From positions 1 to 64,000 of the forward strand of contig JAACZU010000006.1 of the NCBI GenBank assembly GCA_009996615.1: 64,000 nucleotides of DNA. The letters are read 5' to 3'. Below, in pieces: positions 37,152 through 51,368 of this stretch (its first letter is position 1; every line of letters starts with the position of its first letter). Origin of the DNA: Rhodanobacteraceae bacterium. Its GTDB lineage: Bacteria; Pseudomonadota; Gammaproteobacteria; Xanthomonadales; Rhodanobacteraceae. The position numbers were made by a program, and so were the translations under genes. The notes below the pieces were generated by a model, which did not search any database, was not told where the DNA came from, and saw only the letters and a list, made by a program, of their open reading frames with translations.

Positions 37152-38144
37152 ATGAAACTCGCATCTCTGAAGGAAGGCGGCCGCGACGGCACGCTGATCG
37201 TCGTCAGCCGCGACCTCACCCGCGCCGTGCGCGCGACGACGATCGCCGCGACGCTGCAGGACGCGCTCGACCACTGGCCGCAGGCCGCGCCGCGCCTGAA
37301 CACGCTGTCCGAGGCACTCAACGCCGGCCACGCCGACGGCGTGTTCGAGCTCGACATGGCCGCGCTCGCCGCGCCGCTGCCGCGCGCCTACGAATTCGTC
37401 GACGGTTCGGCCTACCTGCCGCACGTCGAGCGCGTGCGCCGCGCGCGCGGCGCCGAGGTGCCGGAGAGCTTCTACACCGATCCGTTGATGTACCAGGCGA
37501 CCAGCGCCGGCTTCTACGGCCCGCGCGACCCGATCCTAGCGTCCAGCGAGGAGTGGGGCATCGACCTCGAGGCCGAGGTCGTCGTCGTCACCGACGACGT
37601 GCCGATGGGCGTGTCGCCGGCGACCGCCGCGCAGCACATCCAGCTGGTCGGCCTGGTCAACGACGTGTCGCTGCGCGGCCTGATCCCGGGCGAACTCGCC
37701 AAGGGCTTCGGCTTCCTGCAGTCCAAGCCGCGCTCGGCGCTGTCGCCGGTGTTCGTCACGCCCGACGAGCTCGGCGATGCCTGGCAGGGCGAAAAGCTGC
37801 ACCTGCCGATGCGCACCTGGATCAACGGGAAGTGGTTCGGCGAGGCCGAATGCGGCGTCGACATGCAGTTCAGCTTCGCCGAACTCGTCGCGCACGCGGC
37901 CAGGACGCGGCCGCTGGCCGCCGGCACGATCGTCGGCTCCGGCACGATCGCCAACCAGGACACCGCCAAGGGCGCCTCCTGCCTGGCCGAGCAGCGCACG
38001 GTCGAGACGCTGCGCGACGGCAAGCCGTCGACGCCATTCCTGAAGTTCGGCGACACGGTGCGCATCGAGGTCACCGATGCGGCCGGCGCGAGCCTGTTCG
38101 GCGCGATCGAGCAGGTCGTGACGCAGCAGGCGCCTCGCGGTTAG
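37152..38144 (+). CDS. fahA: Fumarylacetoacetase (FAH family)
   Basis: The 330-aa protein has the FAH fold: YEFVDGSAYLPHVERVRRARG, then SFYTDPLMYQATSAGFYGPRDPI, the acidic metal-site segment GIDLEAEVVVVTDDV and LVNDVSLRGLIPGE. In this context it should hydrolyse fumarylacetoacetate to fumarate and acetoacetate, the last step of tyrosine breakdown. The ATG at 37152 is preceded by AAGGA. A TAGAAT -10-like hexamer occurs at 37110-37115, so it may have its own promoter. It is followed by maiA on the same strand. Confidence 0.92.
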   Translation: MKLASLKEGGRDGTLIVVSRDLTRAVRATTIAATLQDALDHWPQAAPRLNTLSEALNAGHADGVFELDMAALAAPLPRAYEFVDGSAYLPHVERVRRARGAEVPESFYTDPLMYQATSAGFYGPRDPILASSEEWGIDLEAEVVVVTDDVPMGVSPATAAQHIQLVGLVNDVSLRGLIPGELAKGFGFLQSKPRSALSPVFVTPDELGDAWQGEKLHLPMRTWINGKWFGEAECGVDMQFSFAELVAHAARTRPLAAGTIVGSGTIANQDTAKGASCLAEQRTVETLRDGKPSTPFLKFGDTVRIEVTDAAGASLFGAIEQVVTQQAPRG

Positions 38145-38191
38145 CGCAGTACCCCAGCGCATTCAGCCTCGGCGAGAGTTCGCTGTTTTGG

Positions 38192-38226
38192 CCCTCCCCT
38201 TCAAGGGGAGGGTTGGGTGGGGATGG
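38192..38226. repeat. CCCTCCCCTT palindrome
   Basis: A perfect 10-bp palindrome CCCTCCCCTT c AAGGGGAGGG (38192-38212) is followed by GTTGGGTGGGGATGG. Relatives are at 46-58, 43802-43836 and 58246-58258. It sits between FAH and maiA. Confidence 0.75.
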
Positions 38227-38309
38227 TGTTGTTGCGCACCCATGGCCTTTCGACCAGGTGATGTTGCGCTACTCTCTGGCGGCCCGGCCGAAGCCACCAA
38301 GGAACGCTC

Positions 38310-38975
38310 ATGTCGACCGAATCGCCGCTGACGCTGTACGACTACTGGCGCTCCAGCGCCTGCTACCGCGTGCGCATCGCGCTGAACCTGAAGGGTCTGG
38401 CCTACGCGCAAAAGCCGGTGCACCTGGTGCGCGACGGCGGCGAGCAGCACGGCGCCGCCTATCGCGAGCTGAACCCGCAGGAAGTCATTCCGGCGCTGGT
38501 CGACGGCCAGCGCGTGATCCGCCAGTCGCTGGCGATCATCGAGTACCTCGAGGAAGCGCGCCTCGGCACGCCGGCGCTGCTGCCGGCCAACGCGCGCGAC
38601 CGCGCGCACGTGCGCTCGCTCGCGCTACTGGTCGCGTGCGACATCCATCCGCTCAACAACCTGCGCGTGATGCAGTACCTCGAGCGCGAACTCGGCATGG
38701 AACAAGCCACTCGCGAGCGCTGGACGCGCCACTGGATGCAGGAGGGCTTCCGCGCGTTCGAGGCGATCCTCGCCGCCGACAGCGCGACCGGACCGTTCTG
38801 CCACGGCGACCTGCCCACGCTCGCCGACGCCTGCCTGATCCCGCAGGTCTACAACGCGAACCGCTTCGGCGTGGACATGACGCCGTATCCGATCATCCGC
38901 CGCATCAACGAGCACTGCCTGGCGCTGCCGGCGTTCGACGCGGCGCGGCCGGAGAAGCAGCCCGACGCGGCATAG
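38310..38975 (+). CDS. maiA: Maleylacetoacetate isomerase (zeta-class GST)
   Basis: The 221-aa glutathione-dependent enzyme isomerises maleylacetoacetate to fumarylacetoacetate, between HmgA and FAH. The zeta-GST signature YWRSSACYRVRIALNLKGL is at residues ~11-29, with the catalytic Ser-Ser-Ala-Cys motif. The thioredoxin-like N-domain (NPQEVIPALVDG) and helical C-domain (FCHGDLPTLADACLIPQVYNA) are complete. The ATG at 38310 gives the expected start. Confidence 0.94.
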   Translation: MSTESPLTLYDYWRSSACYRVRIALNLKGLAYAQKPVHLVRDGGEQHGAAYRELNPQEVIPALVDGQRVIRQSLAIIEYLEEARLGTPALLPANARDRAHVRSLALLVACDIHPLNNLRVMQYLERELGMEQATRERWTRHWMQEGFRAFEAILAADSATGPFCHGDLPTLADACLIPQVYNANRFGVDMTPYPIIRRINEHCLALPAFDAARPEKQPDAA

Positions 38976-38983
38976 CCGGATGG

Positions 38984-39062
38984 CCCAAAGCGCCGGTCGC
39001 TTCGCGCGCCCAGCCTAAGAAATCAGCTGCGCAGGCTGGATGGACGCAGGCCGGCCGGCTTA
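38984..39062. repeat. Intergenic repeat related to 26612-26683
   Basis: The segments AGCGCCGGTCGC...GCGCGCCCAGCCT and AGGCTGGA...GCAGGCCGGCCGGCT are the reverse-oriented counterparts of the repeat downstream of the VOC pseudogene. No gene is seen here. Confidence 0.5.
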
Positions 39063-39112
39063 GTGCGCCGCTCGCGCCACGCACGGCCAGCCTGTTAGAC
39101 CGAAATCGCGCC

Positions 39113-39541
39113 TCAGCCTGCGATATACCGCTGCAACTGCTCGATCTGCACGCTCTGCTCGTCGATCACGGCCTTGACCAGGTCGCCGATCGAGACGACG
39201 CCGACGACCTTGCCCTGCGCGACCACCGGCAGGTGGCGCACGCGGCGGTCGGTGCACAGGCGCATGCAGGTGTCGACCGTGTCGTCCGGGCCGACGGTCA
39301 GCACCGGCGCGGTCATGATGTCGCGCACCGGCGTTTCGCGCGAGGAACGGCCCTTGAGGATGACTTTGCGCGCGTAGTCGCGCTCGGACACCATGCCGAC
39401 GAGTTCGTCGCCGCGCATCACCAGCAGCGCGCCGATGTAGCGGTCGGCCATCGCGTGGATCGCCGCGAGCACCGGTTCGTCCGGGCCGATCGTGTAGATG
39501 GCATTGCCTTTTTCCGCCAGCAGATGCTTGACCTGAAGCAT
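39113..39541 (-). CDS. CBS-domain pair protein
   Basis: The 142-aa protein is two CBS domains and nothing else (residues ~8-65: IYTIGPDEPVLAAIHAMAD, GMVSERDYARKVI; ~72-130: VLTVGPDDTVDTCMRLCTD, GVVSIGDLVKAVI). Such pairs bind adenosyl compounds (AMP, ATP, SAM) and regulate other proteins. No partner domain or membrane segment is present. It is monocistronic in this window. The ATG at 39541 gives a complete first CBS domain. Confidence 0.9.
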   Translation of the reverse strand: MLQVKHLLAEKGNAIYTIGPDEPVLAAIHAMADRYIGALLVMRGDELVGMVSERDYARKVILKGRSSRETPVRDIMTAPVLTVGPDDTVDTCMRLCTDRRVRHLPVVAQGKVVGVVSIGDLVKAVIDEQSVQIEQLQRYIAG

Positions 39542-39841
39542 GGCTTGCTGCCTCCGCGTCTGGTCGCGGCGGGACCGCCGCTGCGGCCAGTGTAGCGCCG
39601 CCGCGGATTGCCGGGGGAGCGGCGCAAGCCGAGATGCCCTTCAGCCTTCAGGCCGGCGCGCTGCCACGCTGGCCGCATCGCGCCTGCCGGCACTGTCACA
39701 GGGCTTCCGCGACATCCGAGGCTTCGAGAACCTCGGCAAGCCAGCTTCCGTGGGAGCGGCGGAAGCCGCGATGCTCTTCAAGCCGGCGCGCTGCCGCGCC
39801 GGCCGCATCGCGCCTGCCGCCCACAGCGGCGTCCGGCGGTA
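39542..39841. repeat. Repeat-rich intergenic region
   Basis: No gene is seen. Two copies of a ~65-base element with the phrase GCCGGCGCGCTGCCACGCTG/GCCGGCGCGCTGCCGCGCCG ... GCATCGCGCCTGCCG lie at about 39650-39690 and 39780-39825, each preceded by GGAGCGGCGxAAGCCG. Related sequence is found near 43760-43910 and 59285-59455. Confidence 0.55.
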
Positions 39842-41029
39842 TCAGAGCACGTCGCCCGGCACGCGCACCTGGCCTTCCATCAGCACGCGCGCGCTGCGGC
39901 TCATGATCGCCTTGGTCACGCTCCAGCGGCCGTCGACCTCGCGCGCCTGCGCGCCGACGCGCAGCGTGCCGGACGGATGGCCGAAGCGCACCGCGGTGCG
40001 CTCGCCGCCGCCGGCGGCGAGGTTGACCAGCGTGCCCGGGATCGCCGCGGCGGTGCCGATCGCGACGGCGCAGGTGCCCATCATCGCGTGGTGCAGCTTG
40101 CCCATCGACAGCGCGCGCACGTTGAGGTCGATGTCGGCCGCGTCGATCGCCTTGCCGCTGGAGGCGACGTAGGATTGCGCCGGCGCGACGAACGCGACCT
40201 TCGGCGTGTGTTGGCGCGTGGCGGCTTCGGCGAGGTCCTTGATCAGGCCCATGCGCAGCGCGCCGTGCGCGCGGATCGTTTCGAACATCGCCAGCGCCTT
40301 GGCGTCGCCGTTGATCGCATCCTGCAGCTCGGTGCCGGTGTAGCCGATATCCGTCGCATTGAGGAAGATGGTCGGGATGCCGGCGTTGATCAGCGTCGCC
40401 TGCAGCGTGCCGACGCCGGGCACCTCGAGCGCATCGACGAGGTTGCCGGTCGGGAACATCGCCCCGCCGTCCTCGCCCTCGTCGGCGGGATCGAGGAATT
40501 CGAGCTGCACCTCGGCGGCCGGGAACGTCACGCCGTCGAGCTCGAAGTCGCCGGTCTCCTGCACCTCGCCGGCCGTCATCGGCACGTGCGCGATGATCGT
40601 CTTGCCGATGTTGGCCTGCCAGATGCGCACCACCGCGACGCCGTCGCGCGGCACGCGCGCCGGATCGACCAGGCCCGCGGCGATCGCGAATGGCCCGACC
40701 GCGGCCGACAGGTTGCCGCAGTTGCCGGACCAGTCGACGAACGGCTGGTCGATCGAGACCTGGCCGAACAGGTAGTCGACGTCGTGGTCGGGCTTCGTGC
40801 TCTTCGCCACGATCACGCTCTTGCTCGTGCTCGAGGTCGCCCCGCCCATGCCGTCGATCTGCTTGCCGTACGGATCGGGACTGCCGATCACGCGCAGCAG
40901 CAGCGCGTCGCGTGCGGCACCGGGCACCTGCGCGGCCGCGGGCAGGTCGTCCAGGCGGAAGAACACGCCTTTCGAAGTGCCGCCGCGCATGTAGGTGGCC
41001 GGGATCTTGATCTGCGCAACGTGTGCCAT
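39842..41029 (-). CDS. prpF: 2-methylaconitate isomerase
   Basis: The 395-aa enzyme of the diaminopimelate-epimerase fold isomerises the 2-methylaconitate made by AcnD, in the methylcitrate cycle for propionate. The N-terminus IPATYMRGGTSKGVFF is the PrpF signature, with later DWSGNCGNLSAAVGPFAI and GHPSGTLRVGA segments. The start lies only three bases after the acnD stop, so the two are co-transcribed. No prpB or prpC lies next to them in this window. Confidence 0.95.
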   Translation of the reverse strand: MAHVAQIKIPATYMRGGTSKGVFFRLDDLPAAAQVPGAARDALLLRVIGSPDPYGKQIDGMGGATSSTSKSVIVAKSTKPDHDVDYLFGQVSIDQPFVDWSGNCGNLSAAVGPFAIAAGLVDPARVPRDGVAVVRIWQANIGKTIIAHVPMTAGEVQETGDFELDGVTFPAAEVQLEFLDPADEGEDGGAMFPTGNLVDALEVPGVGTLQATLINAGIPTIFLNATDIGYTGTELQDAINGDAKALAMFETIRAHGALRMGLIKDLAEAATRQHTPKVAFVAPAQSYVASSGKAIDAADIDLNVRALSMGKLHHAMMGTCAVAIGTAAAIPGTLVNLAAGGGERTAVRFGHPSGTLRVGAQAREVDGRWSVTKAIMSRSARVLMEGQVRVPGDVL

Positions 41030-41032
41030 GGC

Positions 41033-43657
41033 TCAGGCCACCTTCGACGATTCGAGGAAATCCTGCGCGAAGCGCTGCAGCACGCCGCCGGCCTCGTAGA
41101 TCGAAACTTCTTCGTCCGAATCGAGGCGGCAGGTGACCGGCACCTCGACGCGCTCGCCGTTCCTGCGGTGGATCACCAGCGTCAGCCGCGCGCGCGGCGT
41201 GCGCTCGCCGACGACGTCGAATGTTTCGGTGCCGTCGATGCCGTAGGTCTTGCGCGTGTCGCCGGGCTGGAACTCCAGCGGCAATACGCCCATGCCGATC
41301 AGGTTGGTTCGGTGGATGCGCTCGAAGCCTTCGGCGACGATCGCCTCGACGCCGGCCAGGCGCACGCCCTTGGCGGCCCAGTCGCGCGAGCTGCCCTGGC
41401 CGTAGTCGGCGCCGGCGACGATGATCAAGGGCTGCTTGCGCGCCATGTAGGTCTCGATGGCTTCCCACATGCGCATGACGGTGCCGTCCGGCTCGACGCG
41501 CGCGAGCGAGCCCTGCTTGACCTGCCCATCGACGACGGCCATCTCGTTGACCAGCTTCGGGTTCGCGAACGTCGCGCGCTGCGCGGTCAGGTGGTCGCCG
41601 CGGTGCGTCGCGTACGAATTGAAGTCCTCTTCCGGCAGGCCCATCTTCGCCAGGTATTCGCCGGCCGCGCTGCTCGGCAGGATCGCGTTCGACGGCGACA
41701 GGTGGTCGGTCGTGATGTTGTCGCCAAGCAGCGCCAGCGGCCGCATGCCGCGCAGCGTGCGCTCGCCGGCCAGTGCGCCTTCCCAGTACGGTGGGCGGCG
41801 GATGTAGGTCGACATCGGGCGCCAGTCGTACAGCGGGCCGACGCGCTCGCCGTCATCCACGGCGAGCTTGAACATCGGCTCGTACACCTTGCGGAACTGC
41901 TCCGGCTTCACCGCCTGCTTCACGATCGCGTCGATCTCCGCATCGGACGGCCAGATGTCCTTCAGGCGCACATCGTTGCCGTCGGCATCGACGCCGAGCA
42001 CGTCCTTTTCGATGTCGAAGCGCATCGTGCCGGCGATCGCGTAGGCGATCACCAGCGGCGGCGAGGCGAGGAACGCCTGCTTCGCGTACGGATGGATGCG
42101 GCCGTCGAAGTTGCGGTTGCCCGACAGCACCGCGGTCGCGTACAGGTCGCGCTCGATGATCTCCTGCTGGATCGCCGGATCGAGTGCGCCGCTCATGCCG
42201 TTGCAGGTCGTGCACGCGAACGCGACGATGCCGAAGCCGAGCTTTTCCAGTTCCGGCAACAGGCCGGCTTCCTCGAGGTACAGCTGCACCGCCTTCGAGC
42301 CGGGCGCGAGCGAGCTCTTGACCCACGGCTTGCGCACGAGCCCGCGCGCATTCGCGTTGCGCGCGAGCAGCGCCGCGGCGATCACGTTGCGCGGGTTGGA
42401 GGTGTTCGTGCAGCTGGTGATCGCGGCGATGATGACCGCGCCGTCCGGCAGCAGGCCCTGCGCTTCCTGCGCGCGCGCCTTGTCGAGGTCGACCGCAATG
42501 CCGCGCTCGGCCAGTGCCGAGGTCGGCAGGCGGCGGTGCGGGTTCGACGGGCCGGCCATGTTGCGCACGACGCTCGACAGGTCGAACTGCAACGTGCGCT
42601 CGTACTGCGCGCTCGCGAGCGCGTCGGCCCACAGGCCGGCGGCCTTGGCGTAGGTCTCCACCAGCGCGACTTGCTCGTCGCTGCGGCCGGTCAGGCGCAG
42701 GTAGTCGAGCGTGTTGGCGTCGATGAAGAACATCGCCGCGGTCGCGCCGTACTCGGGCGCCATGTTCGAGATCGTCGCGCGGTCGCCGACGGTCAGCGCG
42801 GCCGCGCCTTCGCCGCGGAACTCGAGATAGGCGCCGACGACCTTCGACTGGCGCAGGAACTCGGTCAGCGCGAGCACGATGTCGGTCGCCGTGATGCCCG
42901 GCTGCGGCTTGCCGGTCAGCTCGACGCCGATGATGTCGGGCAGGCGCATCCACGAGGCGCGGCCGAGCATCACGTTCTCGGCTTCCAGCCCGCCGACGCC
43001 GACCGCGATCACGCCGAGCGCATCGACGTGCGGCGTGTGGCTGTCGGTGCCGACGCAGGTGTCGGGGAACGCGACGCCCCGGCCGTTATCGGCATGTTGC
43101 ACGTAGATCACCGGCGACATCTTCTCCAGGTTGATCTGGTGCATGATGCCGTTGCCGGGCGGGATCACGTCGACGTTGCGGAACGCCTTCTTCGTCCACT
43201 CGATGAAGTGGAAGCGGTCCTCGTTGCGGCGGTCCTCGATCGCGCGGTTCTTGGCGAACGCATCCGGGTCGTAGCCGCCGCATTCGACCGCCAGCGAGTG
43301 GTCGACGATCAGCTGCACCGGCACCACCGGATTCACCTTGGCCGGATCGCCGCCCTGCTCGGCGATCGCATCGCGCAGGCCGGCGAGGTCGACCAGCGCG
43401 GTCTGGCCGAGGATGTCGTGGCAGACCACGCGCGCCGGGAACCACGGGAAGTCGAGGTCGCGCCGGCGCTCGACCAGCTGGCCGAGATAGTCCGCGATGC
43501 GCGACGGCTCGGCGCGCCGCACGATGTTCTCGGCATGCACGCGCGCGGTGTACGGCAGCGTGGCCCAGGCACCGGGCTTGAGGTCCTCGACGGCAGCGCG
43601 CGCATCGAACCAGTCGAGCGAGGTGCCGGGCAGCGGCTTGCGGTATTGGGTATTCAT
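41033..43657 (-). CDS. acnD: Fe/S-dependent 2-methylisocitrate dehydratase
   Basis: The 874-aa aconitase-family enzyme dehydrates 2-methylcitrate in the methylcitrate cycle. Aconitase signatures are present: VCHDILGQTALVD, GTDSHTPHVDALGVIAVGVGG, SCTNTSNPRN and FACTTCNGMSGAL (cluster cysteines), and the swivel-domain loop DYGQGSSRDWAAKG. Pairing with prpF three bases downstream identifies it as AcnD rather than AcnA. The ATG at 43657 gives MNTQYRKPLPG; an in-frame ATG five codons earlier is possible. Upstream lies repeat sequence and then the type I RM operon. Confidence 0.95.
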   Translation of the reverse strand: MNTQYRKPLPGTSLDWFDARAAVEDLKPGAWATLPYTARVHAENIVRRAEPSRIADYLGQLVERRRDLDFPWFPARVVCHDILGQTALVDLAGLRDAIAEQGGDPAKVNPVVPVQLIVDHSLAVECGGYDPDAFAKNRAIEDRRNEDRFHFIEWTKKAFRNVDVIPPGNGIMHQINLEKMSPVIYVQHADNGRGVAFPDTCVGTDSHTPHVDALGVIAVGVGGLEAENVMLGRASWMRLPDIIGVELTGKPQPGITATDIVLALTEFLRQSKVVGAYLEFRGEGAAALTVGDRATISNMAPEYGATAAMFFIDANTLDYLRLTGRSDEQVALVETYAKAAGLWADALASAQYERTLQFDLSSVVRNMAGPSNPHRRLPTSALAERGIAVDLDKARAQEAQGLLPDGAVIIAAITSCTNTSNPRNVIAAALLARNANARGLVRKPWVKSSLAPGSKAVQLYLEEAGLLPELEKLGFGIVAFACTTCNGMSGALDPAIQQEIIERDLYATAVLSGNRNFDGRIHPYAKQAFLASPPLVIAYAIAGTMRFDIEKDVLGVDADGNDVRLKDIWPSDAEIDAIVKQAVKPEQFRKVYEPMFKLAVDDGERVGPLYDWRPMSTYIRRPPYWEGALAGERTLRGMRPLALLGDNITTDHLSPSNAILPSSAAGEYLAKMGLPEEDFNSYATHRGDHLTAQRATFANPKLVNEMAVVDGQVKQGSLARVEPDGTVMRMWEAIETYMARKQPLIIVAGADYGQGSSRDWAAKGVRLAGVEAIVAEGFERIHRTNLIGMGVLPLEFQPGDTRKTYGIDGTETFDVVGERTPRARLTLVIHRRNGERVEVPVTCRLDSDEEVSIYEAGGVLQRFAQDFLESSKVA

Positions 43658-43918
43658 GGCGGAGGTCGGCAATGGATGAAGGCGGCCGCGTCGACGCGGG
43701 CCGAGCCGCCCATTCTAGCCGCTCCGGGTGGCGGCGCCCCCGCGGCGCTTCGGTAGGAGAGCTTCGGTGGCAGCGGCGGCAGCGGCGATGCTTGTTCAGT
43801 CCTCCCCTTCAAGCGGAGGGTCGGCTGGGGATGGTGTCTGCAGGAAGCTGCCATGCCTTTGCGACAGCAAAGCATCGCGCCTGCCGGCGCTGCCACAGGC
43901 AGCAGGCCGGCTGGCGGA
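43658..43918. repeat. Repeat-containing junction between acnD and hsdR
   Basis: No gene is seen. A CCTCCCCTTCAAGCGGAGGG palindrome lies at 43802-43821, followed by GGCTGGGGATGGTG, and flanked by GGCAGCGGCGGCAGCGGCGATGC / GCATCGCGCCTGCCGGCGCTGCC inverted sequences (43758-43782, 43881-43905). Confidence 0.6.
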
Positions 43919-47101
<3,183 letters not shown>

Positions 47102-47187
47102 CCGTGCTTCCCCCTGCGGTTGTGGCTCACCGGTGCAAACCTTTCTTACGTCGAATTTATATTTAAGATTTACGTACGTTTCTTAAA
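47102..47187 (-). promoter_or_regulatory. AT-rich gap with operator-like inverted repeat before hsdR
   Basis: TTTAAGA (47162-47168) and TCTTAAA (47181-47187) form a 7-bp inverted repeat with a 12-base spacer that itself contains ACGTACGT. The second arm covers the end of fic. Downstream on the minus strand are TATAAA and AAGAAAGG-like segments. This AT-rich patch stands out from its surroundings and may control hsdR separately. Confidence 0.45.
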
Positions 47188-48316
47188 CAAGAAATAGCTG
47201 AAGGTAAGATTCGAAGGCGAACACGCGGTTCCGCGCGAAGCCGGTCAGCTCCTTCAGCAAGCCCAGACGCACGAAGTCGGTCACCAGCGCGTTGGCCGTC
47301 GGCGCGCTCACCTCGAGCGCGGCGCCGACTTGCGCCACCGTCAGCACCGGCCGCCGATACAGCACGCGCAACAACGCCAGCCCCGACTTGCCGCGGCGCC
47401 CCAGTTCGTGCATGCGCGCCTCGGCTTCGGTACGCAGGGCCAGCACCTGGCGGAAGGTGTCGCGACCCTTGGTCGCGGTTTCGGCCACGCCGGTGAGGAA
47501 AAAGCGTACCCAATGGTTCATGTCGCCGGAGGTGCGTACCGCCATCAGGGCATCGTAGTAGCTTGCGCGGTGCCGCTCGAAGAAGTCGGACAGGTACAGC
47601 GACGGCTTGTGCAGCAGGCCCTTGCTGACCAGGTACAGGGTGATCAGCAGGCGGCCGATGCGCCCGTTGCCGTCGCAGAAGGGGTGGATCGTTTCGAACT
47701 GATAGTGGCTGATCGCGATGCGGATCAGATCCGGCACTTCGATGGCGTCGTTGTGCCAGAACTTCTCCAGGTCGCTCATCAATTCCGGCACTTCGGTCGG
47801 GTGCGGCGGCACGAACGCCGCATCGCGCGGGCCGGAGCCGCCGATCCAGTTCTGCGAATTGCGGATCTCGCCAGGCATCTTGTGGTCGCCCCGCACGCCG
47901 CGCATCAGCGTCGCGTGGGTCTGGCACAGCAGCCGGTTCGACAGCGGAAGCCGCTCGAGCTCGGCAATCGCGAAGTTAATCGCGTCGACGTAGTTGCGCA
48001 CCTCGTGCCAATCGTCACGCTTCTCGGGCGCGATCAGCTCTTCGCTCATCAGCGCCTCGTCCATCGCCGTCTGCGTGCCCTCGATGCGGCTTGACTGGTT
48101 GGCCTCCTTCGCGATGTGCATTTCGATGAACAGGTCCACGTCGGGCACGATCAGCGAGAACGCGTTGAGCTCGCCGAGCGCGCGCGTGGCCTGCTCCAGC
48201 AGCGTATTGATGCGCGCATCCTCCCAGCTCCAGGCATGGTTGACCGGCACAGGCGAGAAGCTCCGGTACTGGTACTGCGCGCGCCAGACGCCGGGATGAA
48301 AGCCTTCGAACTTCAT
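47183..48316 (-). CDS. Fic-family protein inside the hsd operon
   Basis: The 377-aa protein has the Fic core motif HPFCDGNGR at residues 211-219, with Arg222 in the following turn, so it should be able to transfer AMP or a similar group to a target protein. An inhibitory-helix motif SSRIEG (Ser75-Gly80) lies in the N-terminal domain, as in class II Fic proteins that restrain themselves. The last ~90 residues form a winged helix (VLTVAQVGAALEVSAPTANALVTDFVRLGLL). The ATG overlaps the hsdS stop (ATGA), so it is translated with hsdS. The extra 120 codons open upstream lie within hsdS and are not used. The target is unknown. Confidence 0.9.
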   Translation of the reverse strand: MKFEGFHPGVWRAQYQYRSFSPVPVNHAWSWEDARINTLLEQATRALGELNAFSLIVPDVDLFIEMHIAKEANQSSRIEGTQTAMDEALMSEELIAPEKRDDWHEVRNYVDAINFAIAELERLPLSNRLLCQTHATLMRGVRGDHKMPGEIRNSQNWIGGSGPRDAAFVPPHPTEVPELMSDLEKFWHNDAIEVPDLIRIAISHYQFETIHPFCDGNGRIGRLLITLYLVSKGLLHKPSLYLSDFFERHRASYYDALMAVRTSGDMNHWVRFFLTGVAETATKGRDTFRQVLALRTEAEARMHELGRRGKSGLALLRVLYRRPVLTVAQVGAALEVSAPTANALVTDFVRLGLLKELTGFARNRVFAFESYLQLFLV

Positions 48317-49606
48317 GCGAGGGCAGCCTCCATTCGTTCGCGGGCCTCGGGCAGGCGGAGTTTGCCCGAGATCAGGCGGGGGAGGAGGGTGTCGCGGAGG
48401 GTGGCGAGAGCGCGCGCCTGCAGGGAGTTCGTTATGCGACGCTCCAATATCGGGCCGACTACCGCACTCAAACCCTTGATCACTGCAGCAGGCGGTAGTG
48501 CAAGCCGGGACTCGGTCAGATGCTTGCGCTGGATATGGCCCATGGTCGTCGCCTTGTGCGCCGCAATCTCCCGGAAACCCGGCAAGAAGTGGCGTGTAGC
48601 CAGGTAGTAGAACCACTTGGGCACGGCTTCCGAAGTAACTTTGAACAAGTGCTGGTTGAGTGCCCCATCGCCTCCGCACCAGAACTCGACTTCAAGCGAT
48701 CCAGACCATGAAAAGAGCACGTCGCCATCCTTCACGACATACTCCGGCTTGAGGCGCGCGCTTGCGCGATCCGCCCCGACGGTGTGCCCCGCACGCAGTT
48801 GGGCAATCTTGATGACTGGTAGGTACTCCTCGTCGCTCTCCTGCGGGAATTTTTGCAGTGCCAAGCCGTTGAGATAGGTCGCGAACGAGTCGAGCGATTG
48901 CACAGCCCAGTCCTTCGGAATCAACCCCAGCGCCGACTCCTCGAACTCGGCGGGGAACAGCGCGGCGGTGGCGGCGTCCATGGCTTCGGGCTCGCGGCCC
49001 TCGGCCTTGGCGCGCACCGGGTCGAAGTCGATGAACCAGCTCTTGAACAGGGCCTGGGCGATGGCTTCGAGGGTGGCGTTGGTCTGGCGCAGGAGGTCGA
49101 TGCGGTGCTCGACTGCCTCCAATAGTGCAATGAGCCCGAGTCTTTCAGCCGTGGCCGTGGGGAGTGGGAACGCTAGGAAATCATCTCGTGACAGCGACAG
49201 GTTCGTCGTTCCAATCGCCCGTTCACGGCAATACGACCGATACTCGGGACAGCGCAACACCCAATAGAGCAGGTCTGGCGGGTAGCGCTTGGGGTCAAAC
49301 TGAAGCTTCACCGTGTCTTGGGTCAAACGCCCAAGCGACACCGATCTCGGAAGCCTAGCCACCGAACCCAGCAGGTCACCTGACTGCGTCACATCCTTCA
49401 GCGAAACGTACAAATCACCTGGGCGCAGCAGAAGCTTCTCGGCTGACTCACCGCCATATGTCTTCAGCGAGTCCCCTCGAAATCCGCCGTCACGCTGTAT
49501 GGATGCCAAGCCCAAGAGCACGGGCCCAGGCTGTCCCAGAAGCGCACTTTTGTAAGTGTTTCCCCGGACAAGAGTGACCAAGTCTCCAAGCGACACCTTA
49601 GCGGCA

Positions 49607-49617
<11 letters not shown>
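48313..49617 (-). CDS. hsdS: Type I RM specificity subunit S
   Basis: The 434-aa subunit carries two target-recognition domains (residues ~5-170 and ~215-400), each followed by a coiled-coil spacer. The central spacer contains [30 protein letters not shown], the conserved family block, and the C-terminal one ends [19 protein letters not shown]. The recognition regions are lower in G+C than the neighbours (32-34 of 60 in lines 48661 and 49381), as is common for exchangeable specificity domains. The ATG at 49617 overlaps the end of hsdM by 11 bases. The stop overlaps the fic ATG. The recognised DNA sequence cannot be read. Confidence 0.93.
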
Positions 49618-51187
<1,570 letters not shown>

Positions 51188-51314
51188 CCCCGCATCCGTC
51201 TGGTGTTCTTGTTGGCGCGCGGCGCCGAACGGGCGCGCGCATCGGGCAAGCTTACCGTGCGGGCGCGGCGCGCCGGCGCGCATGGCCAGCGATGTGATGC
51301 ACTTCGCGCGGGCA

Positions 51315-51342
51315 CAAAAAAACCCGCACGGTGGCGGGTTTT
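51315..51342 (-). terminator. Terminator downstream of tRNA-Met
   Basis: On the minus strand AACCCGC-CACCGT-GCGGGTT is followed by a run of T (AAAAAAA on plus at 51316-51322). It lies about 27 bases past the tRNA 3' end. Confidence 0.8.
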
Positions 51343-51368
51343 CGGCGATGTCCGGGACATCGAGCAGA

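Noticed and set aside
39608-43756. Very long frame opposite prpF and acnD
   Set aside because: It is the antisense shadow of two well-identified enzymes.
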